Assembly: GCF_050157905.1 (NCBI RefSeq)
Contig: NZ_JBKIWZ010000003.1
Span: 248,001-312,000, forward strand
DNA: 64,000 nt
From: Pantoea sp050157905
GTDB lineage: Bacteria; Pseudomonadota; Gammaproteobacteria; Enterobacterales; Enterobacteriaceae
Reading direction: 5' to 3'
Shown: in pieces, positions 1 to 8,137 of the stretch
Numbering within the stretch: position 1 is the stretch's first letter
Layout of the letters: every line of letters starts with the position of its first letter
Position numbers and translations under genes: made by a program
Notes under the pieces: generated by a model
Databases searched by the model: none
Seen by the model: only the letters and a program-made list of their open reading frames with translations
Told to the model about the DNA's origin: nothing

Positions 1-637
1 TGTTGAGGTGCTCAACTTCAATGATTATGTGCTGCCTAATGAGGCGCTGAATAACAAAGAAGTGGATGCTAACGCCTTCCAGAGCCTGCCTTATCTGGAG
101 TCGCAGTCCAAAGAGCGCGGTTATAAATTTGCGGTGGTCGGTAAAACCTTCGTCTTCCCGATTGCGGCTTATTCGCACAAGATCAAGAACATCAGCGAAC
201 TGCAGAATGGCGCCACCCTCACCATTTCTAACGAAGCCACAACGCTGGGACGCAGCCTGCTGCTATTACAGGCACAGGGTCTGATTAAACTTAAAGAGGG
301 CGTAGGTTATTTACCGACTACGCTGGATATTACCGCGAATCCTAAGAATCTGAAGCTGGTTGAAGTGGACACCCCACAGCTGACCCGCACGCTGGACGAT
401 CCCAACGTAACGCTGTCGATTATTAATACGAATTTCTCTGCTCAGGCGGGATTATCCGCACACCGCGACGGCCTGTTTATGGAAAGCGCCTCATCGCCTT
501 ACGTGAACGCACTGGTTTCGCGCGAAGATAATAAAGACAGCGATAAAATTCAGAAGCTGAAAGCAGCGCTGCAGTCACCGGAAGTGGCGGCGAAAGCCGA
601 TGAAGTCTACAAAGGTGACGCTATCAAAGGGTGGTAA
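1..637 (+). CDS. MetQ/NlpA-family methionine-binding lipoprotein, 5' end cut off
   Basis: This is the C-terminal part of a periplasmic substrate-binding lipoprotein of the MetQ/NlpA family, which delivers D- or L-methionine to the MetNI ABC importer. The reading frame is open from base 2 at the window edge, so the signal peptide and lipobox lie outside. The visible 211 residues carry family hallmarks: VEVLNFNDYVLPNEAL near the start, NEATTLGRSLLLLQ, NPKNLKLVE, and the terminal KGW seen in MetQ. The stop is followed by a strong intrinsic terminator, so it is the last gene of its unit. The protein could be a MetQ paralogue or an NlpA-like orphan; the missing upstream genes would tell. Confidence 0.9.
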   Translation, partial: VEVLNFNDYVLPNEALNNKEVDANAFQSLPYLESQSKERGYKFAVVGKTFVFPIAAYSHKIKNISELQNGATLTISNEATTLGRSLLLLQAQGLIKLKEGVGYLPTTLDITANPKNLKLVEVDTPQLTRTLDDPNVTLSIINTNFSAQAGLSAHRDGLFMESASSPYVNALVSREDNKDSDKIQKLKAALQSPEVAAKADEVYKGDAIKGW

Positions 638-658
638 GCGCGCCTCTTTACGGATCGA

Positions 659-689
659 AAAAGGCCGCAACCGTGTTGCGGCCTTTTTT
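659..689 (+). terminator. Intrinsic terminator after the MetQ-like gene
   Basis: A perfect 10-bp stem (661-670 with 676-685) with a 5-nt loop is followed by a T run, and preceded by an A run, so it may act in both directions. It lies just after the stop of the lipoprotein gene. Confidence 0.9.
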
Positions 690-762
690 GTGTCCTCGTG
701 ACGGCTATTGGTGATTAAGCAGCGACGTCAGCCCGGCACGGCACCGTCGGGTCAGTACGCAG

Positions 763-1470
763 TCAGGCGGCTGCCCCTTTCGGCTGCGCAGAGAGATGAC
801 CAGCCCATAAGCTGGCGACCCATTTCACCCCTTTTGACGTGAAGCGCGCCTGAGAAAACGCATGCTGGTTTTCACCCGTGCCGGTGTGCAGCGTGAAGTA
901 GCCCGCCTGCAGGTGATAATGCTGCGGCGTCAGGGTGCCCTTCGCACGATACATGATGTTGCGTTCCAGCAGGAACTGACGGAATTCCGGCTCTTTGGCT
1001 TTCAGCATTTTGCAGAGCTGTCGGAAACCCAGCGCGCCATCCACCTCAACGAAGGTATCAAAGAACGCGGCTTTGGGTGCCGACAGTGCCAGCTGCTGCT
1101 CTGCGGCCTGGCGCTGTTCAAACTGTTCCGCCCAGGCACGCGCTGCTTCGGCAGGATTAGTAAAGTCAGGAAGATGGCTGGTTTTTTCCCGATCCTGCCA
1201 GCGGTCCAGCACTTCAGGGGTGAATCCCGGTGACAGGCGAGCGACGGCCAGCAGCGAATCACGCTTGTTCAGGCGGTACTCCTGACGCACTTCACCTTCC
1301 CGCTCATACTCACTGACGTTGAGTGGCTGGGAAAGACGCTGCGCTGTTTCCAGACTTTTAATTAACCGCTTCACTTCTCCGTGTGTGATGCCGGTCATCT
1401 GAGCCAGTTCACGGCTGCTCATTGTGACCGATTGTTCCAGAGATTTGAGGCTTTCAGTCGAAATCATCAT
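763..1470 (-). CDS. Rha/KilAC phage antirepressor-like protein
   Basis: A 235-residue DNA-binding protein of phage type. The N-terminal part (about residues 1-95) resembles Rha-family regulators, with MSSRELAQMTGITHGEVKRL and the EYRLNKRDSLL segment. The C-terminal half (about 135-225) matches the KilAC/ANT antirepressor domain: LCKMLKAKEPEFRQFLLER, IMYRAKGTLTPQ, AGYF, and FTSKGVKWVASLW. The frame opens further upstream, but the ATG at 1470 has a good ribosome site (GAGGGG) and fits the domain start. Such proteins normally control prophage induction. No other phage gene lies nearby, so it is an orphan, either a remnant or a co-opted regulator. Its target is unknown. Confidence 0.75.
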   Translation of the reverse strand: MMISTESLKSLEQSVTMSSRELAQMTGITHGEVKRLIKSLETAQRLSQPLNVSEYEREGEVRQEYRLNKRDSLLAVARLSPGFTPEVLDRWQDREKTSHLPDFTNPAEAARAWAEQFEQRQAAEQQLALSAPKAAFFDTFVEVDGALGFRQLCKMLKAKEPEFRQFLLERNIMYRAKGTLTPQHYHLQAGYFTLHTGTGENQHAFSQARFTSKGVKWVASLWAGHLSAQPKGAAA

Positions 1471-1850
1471 GGGTTCACCCCTCACTAAAACGTGACCAGT
1501 ACCCGGCGGGCAGTCCAATTATTATACAACTACCTGTTCATATATCCAGTGTTTTATTTAACCACTTGCATAACCGGAACCTGTCCCGCAAATGACAGGA
1601 AAAGAGGGCGGCTTTGGGGTTCAGAGGGGCAATACGGCCCGTTTTCAGACCGTGCAAACTGCTCTGACGGCGCAGATCCGTACTTCAGTCATTCACATTA
1701 GATAACAATCATGGACACAGACTCTTTACATTGCAGTATAGTGAAGGCAGTCAGCAGGTTACCGGCCTGTCAGACGCCCTTTTCGATTCGGGGTCAGAAA
1801 GCTACTCTGGCCCGTTACAACTGGATATTATCTTTTTACTGGAGTACGTC
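1471..1850. other. Intergenic region between antirepressor and lumazine synthase
   Basis: No gene is supported in this 380-base stretch. It must hold the divergent promoters of the two flanking genes. I looked for an FMN riboswitch because a riboflavin gene follows and found none of the conserved RFN blocks. The open frame that starts near 1731 is only the upstream extension of the lumazine synthase. Confidence 0.5.
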
Positions 1851-2285
1851 ATGCAGCCGTTGAAAGTCGCCTTTATCAAAGCTAACTGGCATAGCGAAAT
1901 CGTTTCACAGGTCCTGACCGGCTTTGAACAGGAAATGGAAAGTCGCGGAGCGACCTGTGAGATCAGGACATGGGACGTGCCGGGCGCTTTCGAAATGCCG
2001 CTGCTGGCGCAGCGTCTGGCGCAGACCGGCAAATATGATGCGATTGTCTGTGCAGCCCTGGTGGTGGATGGCGGAATTTATCGCCACGATTTCGTTGCCC
2101 AGGCAGTGGTCAGTGGTCTGATGCAGGCGCAGCTGGCGACCAACGTGCCCGTCTTCTCAGTGTCGCTCACGCCGCATAACTTCCAGCCCTCCGCCGAATT
2201 TATCGACTTCTATACCCTACACTTCGTGAAAAAAGGTCAGGAAGCGGCGCGGGCTGTCTGTCAGATTCACGCTCTCGAACTCTGA
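1851..2285 (+). CDS. ribH: 6,7-dimethyl-8-ribityllumazine synthase, RibH2 type
   Basis: Lumazine synthase condenses 5-amino-6-ribitylamino-uracil with 3,4-dihydroxy-2-butanone-4-phosphate, the step before riboflavin. The 144-residue protein shows the fold's signature segments: FIKANWHSEIV near the N-terminus, WDVPGAFEMPLLAQRL, and VVDGGIYRHDFVAQAV with the catalytic-type His after Arg. The VVDGGIYRHDF form, instead of GxVIxGxTxHF, points to the decameric RibH2 type seen in Brucella and Mesorhizobium. I use the ATG at 1851, with GGAG just upstream. It stands alone, without other rib genes, so it is probably a second copy beside the chromosomal ribE. Accessory or stress-related flavin supply is an inference. 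Confidence 0.88.
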   Translation: MQPLKVAFIKANWHSEIVSQVLTGFEQEMESRGATCEIRTWDVPGAFEMPLLAQRLAQTGKYDAIVCAALVVDGGIYRHDFVAQAVVSGLMQAQLATNVPVFSVSLTPHNFQPSAEFIDFYTLHFVKKGQEAARAVCQIHALEL

Positions 2286-2340
2286 CTGTCGACTGACTCA
2301 GACTGATACGGTGCTAATCAGCACCGTTATGGAGAAAACG

Positions 2341-2814
2341 ATGGAACAATCCCGTCCGCCTTTACCGCCCTTCACGCGGCCTGAACAGGCGATTAAAAAA
2401 GTGCGACTGGCCGAAGATGGCTGGAACAGTCGCGACGCAGAACGGGTCGCCCTGGCCTACTCTGTGGAAAGTCAGTGGCGCAATCGTGATACCTTTCTGA
2501 CTGGCCGGTCAGAAATTATCGCCTTTCTGCAGCAAAAATGGCAGCGGGAGCAGGAGTACAGACTGATAAAAGAGTTGTGGGCTTTTGATCAGAACCGGAT
2601 TGCGGTACGTTTTGCCTACGAATGGCATGACGGGCAACGACAGTGGTATCGCTCTTATGGCAACGAGAACTGGGCATTCGATGAGCAGGGTCTGATGACG
2701 CAGCGTTTTGCCAGCATCAACGACCTGAAAATCAGTGAAGCGCAACGGCTGTTTCACTGGCCTCAGGGGCGTCGCCCTGACGACCATCCTTCACTCAGCG
2801 AGCTTGGCTTATAA
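2341..2814 (+). CDS. DUF1348 / NTF2-like protein
   Basis: A 157-residue cytoplasmic protein of the DUF1348 family, within the SnoaL/NTF2-like fold. Visible family segments are KVRLAEDGWNSRDAERVALAY, WRNRDTFLTGR, FAYEWHDGQRQWYRSYGNENW and the C-terminal GRRPDDHPSLSELGL. These single-domain cone-shaped proteins often bind or isomerise small hydrophobic molecules, but no reaction is established for this family. The ATG at 2341 is preceded by GGAG at good spacing. It starts 55 bases after the lumazine synthase on the same strand and may be cotranscribed with it. Confidence 0.8.
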   Translation: MEQSRPPLPPFTRPEQAIKKVRLAEDGWNSRDAERVALAYSVESQWRNRDTFLTGRSEIIAFLQQKWQREQEYRLIKELWAFDQNRIAVRFAYEWHDGQRQWYRSYGNENWAFDEQGLMTQRFASINDLKISEAQRLFHWPQGRRPDDHPSLSELGL

Positions 2815-2828
2815 TTGTGGCCTGTTCA

Positions 2829-2849
2829 GCGGAGAGCATTGCTCTCCGC
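2829..2849. terminator. Hairpin between convergent genes
   Basis: A nearly uninterrupted palindrome (GCGGAGAGCA with its complement) lies between the convergent stops at 2814 and 2860. No T run follows on either strand, so intrinsic termination is uncertain. Confidence 0.45.
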
Positions 2850-2859
2850 CAGCGCTTAA

Positions 2860-3252
2860 TCAGCCCTGCTCTTTGCTTTCAACAAAGGCGGCTTTATTGC
2901 GGGTCACGGTATAAGCCACTTTTTTGACATCCTGCGGTGACGTGGTCACTTCAATCGGCGCAATTGTTACTTTGCCCAGGCCAAACAGCGTCGCCACATA
3001 TCCGCCAACCTGGTGTTTGCCTGCAGTAACATGCAGCAGCTTGCTTTCACCATTTGGCAGTTTGCCAGCCTCTTTCCCATCGACTGTCAGGAAAACGCTG
3101 GAGCCATCATCTGCACGGGTCTTAATATGTGAGACATCAATCTGCGTCGGGCCAGCCGCAAATTCATCGGTGGCTTCCACAGGAGCATGTTTCGCACAAC
3201 CGGTCAAAACAGCAGCAGCCGTCACAACGGCGAGAGTAAAACGATAACGCAT
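2860..3252 (-). CDS. Small lipoprotein of unknown function
   Basis: A 130-residue probable lipoprotein. The start at 3252 gives a short signal peptide ending in the lipobox LTGC (Cys at about residue 19), so the mature protein should be lipid-anchored. The rest is a compact domain with GSSVFLTVDGKEAGKLPNGES and VTAGKHQVGGYVATLFGLG, resembling the carbohydrate-regulated or PEGA-like folds of small envelope lipoproteins. I cannot name the family. The frame runs further upstream, but those residues lack a signal peptide. An AGGAG lies 12 bases before the ATG, slightly far. Confidence 0.75.
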   Translation of the reverse strand: MRYRFTLAVVTAAAVLTGCAKHAPVEATDEFAAGPTQIDVSHIKTRADDGSSVFLTVDGKEAGKLPNGESKLLHVTAGKHQVGGYVATLFGLGKVTIAPIEVTTSPQDVKKVAYTVTRNKAAFVESKEQG

Positions 3253-3615
3253 TGGGCACTCATTCTCCTGATTATCAGAACGGTCTATTTTAACGGGTAA
3301 CCTGCCGGAAGTAAGGGGGGAATCAGTCAGCATGCTCTTAAAAAATGTCTGACGGGAAAACCTGTTGTGACAATATACGTAAAGTTTCTTTACTGAATAT
3401 ATACACAGTCTTTTTCTCATGTCTGAAAATGCAATTCAACCTGCTGATCTGCCTGATTTCTCTCGCTGTATCAGGCTTTTTATACGTTTCTGCAGATGAT
3501 TGAGCGACAACTATTTAATCGACTTTGCCCCTGTCATTTTATTTTGATCAGGTTCATAGTGGAGGTTCATCCCCGGGTTTATCCCGGCGGCCACTCCCTC
3601 AACAGAGGGTTCGAT

Positions 3616-4386
3616 ATGCAATTACATACGACTGATACGATTTGTGCATTAACCGGTGCGCATCCTGCGAATCTCAAACGCTGGATGAGGCAGGGGCTGC
3701 TGACGGCCCAGCCAGCTCCGGAAAGCTGGAGTGATGCTCAACTCAGCGAAATTTATGTTCTGATGAGCTTAACGGCAACGGGTGCCACGCTGGAGGAAAT
3801 CTGGCAAAGTCAGCAGGCGGTAACGGCTGTGAAGACACAAGGCTGGGCGGCGCGCAAGGGTGACATGCTCTGGCAGCTGGAATTTGGCACGCCGCTGTCG
3901 CTGACCCGTCAGATGCGCACCATGTCCAGCAACTACAGCGGCGATGACTTCATTATCAATCTGCTGCGACCACTCAGCGCCTGGCTTCATGCTGATCGTC
4001 GTCAGGGCGCAGCCCGACGCCTTAATCGCTTTGAGCAGACCGTTCAGCAACAGGCTGATCGGGTGATGCGTGCCGCCGCACGTGATGTTTCCTCGGTTCC
4101 GCTGTTTCTGGAAGCGGTAAGCGTGATGGATAATACGGAGATCTGGCTGGAAGCGATTCGTCTGACGGCAATGGGCTTCAACGTGGTGGTTGACTCCCAC
4201 GCAAGCGGTAAGCCCGCCCAAAAGACCCGGTATCATGAGCACCATATTATGTGGTGTGGTGCCGGAATTAATCAGGCGATGCAGGACTATTTCGACCAGG
4301 AATCTTATGCAGGGCATCCGGTCATGCTTTCCGGTCCCGACCGTAATCTGCTTTTTTCCCACCCTTCGGCATCCAGCGCTGCCTGA
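3616..4386 (+). CDS. MerR-like transcriptional regulator
   Basis: A 256-residue protein whose first 70 residues look like a MerR-type winged helix: TDTICALTGAHPANLKRWMRQGLL, then a wing and the LMSLTATGATLEEIWQ recognition region. The rest resembles the MlrA/BluR layout, where a degenerate cobalamin-binding-like domain follows the DNA-binding domain, but no DxHxxG cobalamin motif is visible, so B12 binding is unlikely. I use the ATG at 3616, which starts the MerR domain and has AGAGG upstream. It is followed by the separate yqjC-like gene. The regulon is unknown. Confidence 0.6.
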   Translation: MQLHTTDTICALTGAHPANLKRWMRQGLLTAQPAPESWSDAQLSEIYVLMSLTATGATLEEIWQSQQAVTAVKTQGWAARKGDMLWQLEFGTPLSLTRQMRTMSSNYSGDDFIINLLRPLSAWLHADRRQGAARRLNRFEQTVQQQADRVMRAAARDVSSVPLFLEAVSVMDNTEIWLEAIRLTAMGFNVVVDSHASGKPAQKTRYHEHHIMWCGAGINQAMQDYFDQESYAGHPVMLSGPDRNLLFSHPSASSAA

Positions 4387-4503
4387 CCGCAGGCAGCTCT
4401 CGCCCTGCTCTCTCTGCGCCAGCGTATATTTTTTTCTGTTAAGACTCTCTTAAGGTGGCGCCGTATACTGGTCGCTCAACCCTGACTCATTGACGAGACA
4501 CTG

Positions 4504-4893
4504 ATGAAAAAAACATTGATAGTTTCTGGTTTCTTCCTGCTCCCTCTCTCTTTCACCGCTGCGCACGCGGCTTCAGACCTGACCGGCTGTGCCGCTAAAA
4601 AGCAGGAGATTGAGACGCAACTCTCCTTTGCCCGCCAGCATAACAACAGCCAGCAGGCCGCTGGCCTTGAGAAAGCGTTGCGTGAAGTGGAGCAACACTG
4701 TACTGAAAGCGGCCTGCTGAAGCAGCGTCAGGAAAAGGTGGCGGAGAAAAAGCGCAAGGTTCAGGAGCGTGAGCAGGCGCTGACGAAAGCCAAAGCGGAA
4801 GGACGCAGCCCCAGCAAAATTCAGAAGCGGGAAGATAAACTGGCCGAAGCACGCCAGGAACTTGACGAAGCCGAACAGGCTCTGCGGCAGTAA
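4504..4893 (+). CDS. DUF1090 / YqjC-family periplasmic protein
   Basis: A 129-residue exported protein of the DUF1090 (YqjC) family. It has a signal peptide ending AAHA at about residue 22, then the family motif LTGCAAKKQEIETQL with one Cys, a second Cys in EQHC, and a long charged helix from about residue 75 to the end, predicted coiled coil. In E. coli yqjC is linked to acid and envelope stress; its molecular role is not known. The ATG follows a plausible ribosome site. A GGCCAG...CTGGCC hairpin lies just after the stop. Confidence 0.88.
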   Translation: MKKTLIVSGFFLLPLSFTAAHAASDLTGCAAKKQEIETQLSFARQHNNSQQAAGLEKALREVEQHCTESGLLKQRQEKVAEKKRKVQEREQALTKAKAEGRSPSKIQKREDKLAEARQELDEAEQALRQ

Positions 4894-5357
4894 CACGTCG
4901 GGCCAGTCCGCCGGGCTGGCCTGCGTACTTTGCTCACCGGGTACGTTTTGCCCGCCTCGTTTTAACTCACTGATTCGCCTGCGCAAAACCTTACTGTTCC
5001 ATTACATTATGTAATGCGTTGATTACTTATTTTCATGCACTTAATTGGTGCAATAAAGTCAATATGGCCGCCCTCAATTATTTCACTTTTTGAACGCCTT
5101 CAAAGAATTGAAAGATAGCGTTATTTTCCTCTCTATGCAGCAAATACGCACTCCTGGCGCATCATTATTCGCAACTGAGGGGGCTTATTCATCAATCTAT
5201 TCACTTGCCCTGCCCCAAAAAGGGGCGTTGCGCTCCGTCTTCCTGTGCGATGCCACATCTTATTTGTTTCAGGAATGTTAGATTATGTCCGCGCCCTACA
5301 ATGCGCTTACCATCCACGGCTCCACACAATAAATAACTTCATTAAGAAAGGTTTTTT
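4894..5357. other. Intergenic region before the glutamate dehydrogenase gene
   Basis: This 464-base stretch holds a GGCCAG/CTGGCC hairpin at 4901-4921 without a T run, a perfect 8-bp palindrome at 5000-5016, and the long leader of the dehydrogenase gene. A short open frame at 5090-5281 lacks a ribosome site and family features, so I do not call it. Confidence 0.5.
5000..5016. promoter_or_regulatory. Palindrome upstream of the dehydrogenase gene, possible operator
   Basis: A perfect inverted repeat CATTACAT-T-ATGTAATG sits about 340 bases before the dehydrogenase start. Its size suits a dimeric regulator. The binding protein is unknown. Confidence 0.3.
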
Positions 5358-6631
5358 ATGGATAAGTTATCTTATGCGTCTGAAAGCAGCACATCTGCCT
5401 GGTCCACCTACCTGCAGCAAATTGACCGGGTGGCGCCCTACCTGGGCGATCTTTCACGTTGGATAGATACTTTGCGTCATCCAAAACGCGCGTTGATTGT
5501 TGATATCCCTCTGCAGATGGATGATGGCTCGATTCGTCATTTTGAAGGCTATCGCGTTCAGCACAACCTTTCGCGCGGACCGGGTAAAGGGGGATCCGCT
5601 TTCATCCGGATGTGGATCTTAATGAAGTGATGGCGCTCTCTGCATGGATGACCATCAAATGTGCGGCGGTCAATCTGCCCTACGGCGGCGCTAAAGGCGG
5701 CATCCGTGTCGATCCTTTCAAACTCTCTGAAAGTGAGCTTGAGCGTCTGACCCGCCGTTATACCAGCGAAATTGGCATCATTATCGGGCCGCAGAAAGAT
5801 ATTCCGGCACCGGACGTGGGCACCAACAGCAAAGTGATGGCGTGGATGATGGACACCTATTCCATGAACCTCGGCACCACCGTAACAGGCGTCGTTACCG
5901 GCAAACCGATTCATCTGGGCGGCTCACTGGGTCGTGAAAAAGCGACAGGCCGTGGCGTGTTTATTACCGGACGCGAAGTGGCGCGTCGCGCAGGCATTGA
6001 GATTGAAGGCGCACGCGTAGCTGTTCAGGGCTTCGGTAACGTTGGCAGCGAAGCGGCCCGTCTGTTCGATGACGCGGGTGCGCGTGTGGTGGTTATTCAG
6101 GACCATACCGCCACGCTGTTCAATGCCGACGGCATCGATATGTCGGCGCTGACCGAATGGCAGATTGCTCACAAACAGATTGCCGGTTTCCCGGGCGCAC
6201 AAAGCATTGAGAAAGAGGCGTTCTGGACCACGGAAATGGATATCCTGATCCCGGCCGCGCTGGAAGGCCAGATTACCCGCGAACGTGCAGAGATCCTGAG
6301 TTGCAAACTGATACTGGAAGGGGCTAACGGCCCGACCTATCCGGATGCAGATGATATGCTGGCCACGCGCGGTATTATCGTGGTGCCGGACGTGGTCTGT
6401 AATGCCGGCGGTGTTACCGTCAGTTACTTCGAATGGGTGCAGGATATGGCCAGCTTCTTCTGGAGCGAAGAGGAGATCAACCGCCGCTCCGATAAAATCA
6501 TGACGGAAGCAATGGTACACGTCTGGGAGAAGTCGAAGGAGAAAGCGTGCTCACTGCGCACTGCAGCCTACATTGTGGCCTGCGAGCGCATTCTGATGGC
6601 GCGTAAAGATCGCGGCATCTTCCCGGGTTAA
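5358..6631 (+). pseudogene. Glu/Leu/Phe/Val dehydrogenase broken by a one-base deletion
   Basis: This is a RocG/GudB-type NAD(P)-dependent glutamate dehydrogenase, which would interconvert glutamate and 2-oxoglutarate plus ammonia. The first frame (5358-5630) encodes the N-terminus up to GPGKGG. The second (from about 5596) continues with RFHPDVDLNEV, the glycine-rich PYGGAKGGI site, the dinucleotide site VQGFGNVGSEAA, and the C-terminus RGIFPG. The frame is lost at about 5594-5595, where GGA-TCC stands for an expected GGA-GTC-C. Restoring one base gives exactly 424 residues, the family length, with no other lesion. It is therefore a very recent mutation or a sequencing error. AAGAAAGG precedes the start. 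Confidence 0.88.
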
Positions 6632-6672
6632 TCCTGCCGGCGCTGTTGCCAGCAACAGCGCCGCTATACCGC

Positions 6673-7842
6673 CTACTTCATCAGCACCTGAAACTGCGGG
6701 TTAAACTCATCGAAAATCGGCAAGGCAGCCGCACCCAGCGCTGCCGTGTCGCTGCCGGTCATGCCCCGCTTCAGTCGCATATCCAGAAGATAACGCCCAC
6801 GTACCGACTGATAGAGAGGCGGCAGCCGCTCGACCATCTGTTCCAGTAACGGCGCAGGCATCATGCCGCCAATAATCACCGCTTCAGCATCAAACACCGA
6901 CTCCAGAATATTTATGGCCTGGCGCAGTGGCGTGGCCACGCTCTCAATCCAGGCGGTGAAACGCACAGGGTCGATCTGCAGCAGATCCTCGGGCAGCGCC
7001 CGCATCGGATCGAGGCCGCAGAACTCATAGGCAGCCTGCAGTGAGACATAGCGCTCCAGACACCCGTGATTGCCGCAGTAACAGGCCCGGCCACCCGGCG
7101 CTACCACGATATGGCCGATTTCTCCCGCATTATGGGCGTGACCGGTGTAAATATGACCGTCGGTGAAGATGCCAGCCCCCAGACCGGTGCCGATATAGAG
7201 ATAGATAAAGGAATTAAGATGGCGGGCGCAGCCGTGGAAGCGTTCGCCGATGGCGGCGACTGTGGCATCGTTTTCCAGCGTGACCGGCAGACCACTGATG
7301 GCGGTCAGCTCCGCCTCGATATCGACCTGTTCCCAGCCATTCAGCGTGGTCGGCCCGACCGAGGAGATGCCCTCTACCCCAAACGGACCCGGCATTACCA
7401 CACCGATTCCCAGCACCTTCTGCCACTGCGCGCCCAGGAAAAGGCGCATCTCCGCCAGCACGCCAGCAATGCACGCCAGGGTGGCAGCCGGCTGGGGCTT
7501 CTGCACCATCACAAGGCGGCGAAAACGGACTTCACCGCTGAGGTCAACCAGCACCAGCAGCAGCGTCTGATGATCGAGATGAATGCCGATAGACCAGGCA
7601 CTGGTGGGATTGAGCGTAACCGGAATGGAGGGCTGGCCACGCCCGCTGCGGCGTGGCTGGCGGCTGGTCAGCAGTCCGGCCTGCTCCAGTTCGGCCACGA
7701 TGTTAGACACGGTCTGCGGCGTCAGCGAGGTCATGCGGGCCAGTTCGGCACGGGTCAGTTCCCCGTGCAGGCGAATGGCTTCGATTACCACGCGCCGGTT
7801 GTGCGCCCGCGCATGTTCAAGGTTGGTACCCGAGGTTTTCAT
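6673..7842 (-). CDS. ROK-family transcriptional repressor
   Basis: A 389-residue ROK (repressor, ORF, kinase) regulator. Residues 1-75 form a winged helix (NRRVVIEAIRLHGELTRAELARMTSLTPQTVSNIVAELEQAGLL). The rest is an ASKHA sugar-binding domain with LENDATVAAIGE, YIGTGLGAGIF, and the zinc site CYCGNHGCLE typical of NagC/Mlc-like proteins. It is divergent from the sugar ABC operon that starts at 8138 and most likely represses it until a sugar or sugar phosphate binds; a perfect palindrome lies between them. The ATG at 7842 has GGAA upstream; an ATG at 7854 in frame would add four residues. Confidence 0.87.
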   Translation of the reverse strand: MKTSGTNLEHARAHNRRVVIEAIRLHGELTRAELARMTSLTPQTVSNIVAELEQAGLLTSRQPRRSGRGQPSIPVTLNPTSAWSIGIHLDHQTLLLVLVDLSGEVRFRRLVMVQKPQPAATLACIAGVLAEMRLFLGAQWQKVLGIGVVMPGPFGVEGISSVGPTTLNGWEQVDIEAELTAISGLPVTLENDATVAAIGERFHGCARHLNSFIYLYIGTGLGAGIFTDGHIYTGHAHNAGEIGHIVVAPGGRACYCGNHGCLERYVSLQAAYEFCGLDPMRALPEDLLQIDPVRFTAWIESVATPLRQAINILESVFDAEAVIIGGMMPAPLLEQMVERLPPLYQSVRGRYLLDMRLKRGMTGSDTAALGAAALPIFDEFNPQFQVLMK

Positions 7843-8077
7843 GTTGTTTTCCATTACAGCGGGGCCTGACAGTATTGGGTGCCGGAGGCGGTCGGGCAAA
7901 CAATATCTTTGATGCTGTACGCAATTCTGGCGTATTGCGATAGGCAATTTTGCCATAAAAGCGCAGTCTGTGTTTCAGCGTTGTTACGGAGTTGTTCATT
8001 AATCGCGAGATGAGTGGCACGCCGTTTGCTTATATCTGTCAGGCCATTTGACAAAGTGGCCCCGTTTACGCCCCTGA

Positions 8078-8100
8078 TTAAATCAATCAAATTGATTTAA
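8078..8100. promoter_or_regulatory. Perfect palindrome, probable ROK operator
   Basis: TTAAATCAAT-CAA-ATTGATTTAA is a perfect 10-bp inverted repeat with a 3-base spacer. It lies 37 bases before the start of the sugar-binding protein gene, between it and the divergent ROK gene. Size, AT-rich character and place fit an Mlc/NagC-like operator. Confidence 0.65.
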
Positions 8101-8137
8101 TTAACCGACAGCCTGTTGCTGCATAGTGGAGAAGACC

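Noticed and set aside
1471..1850. FMN riboswitch before the lumazine synthase
   Set aside because: None of the conserved RFN sequence blocks could be found.
5090..5281. 63-codon open frame upstream of the dehydrogenase
   Set aside because: No ribosome site, no family features; it lies in the leader region.
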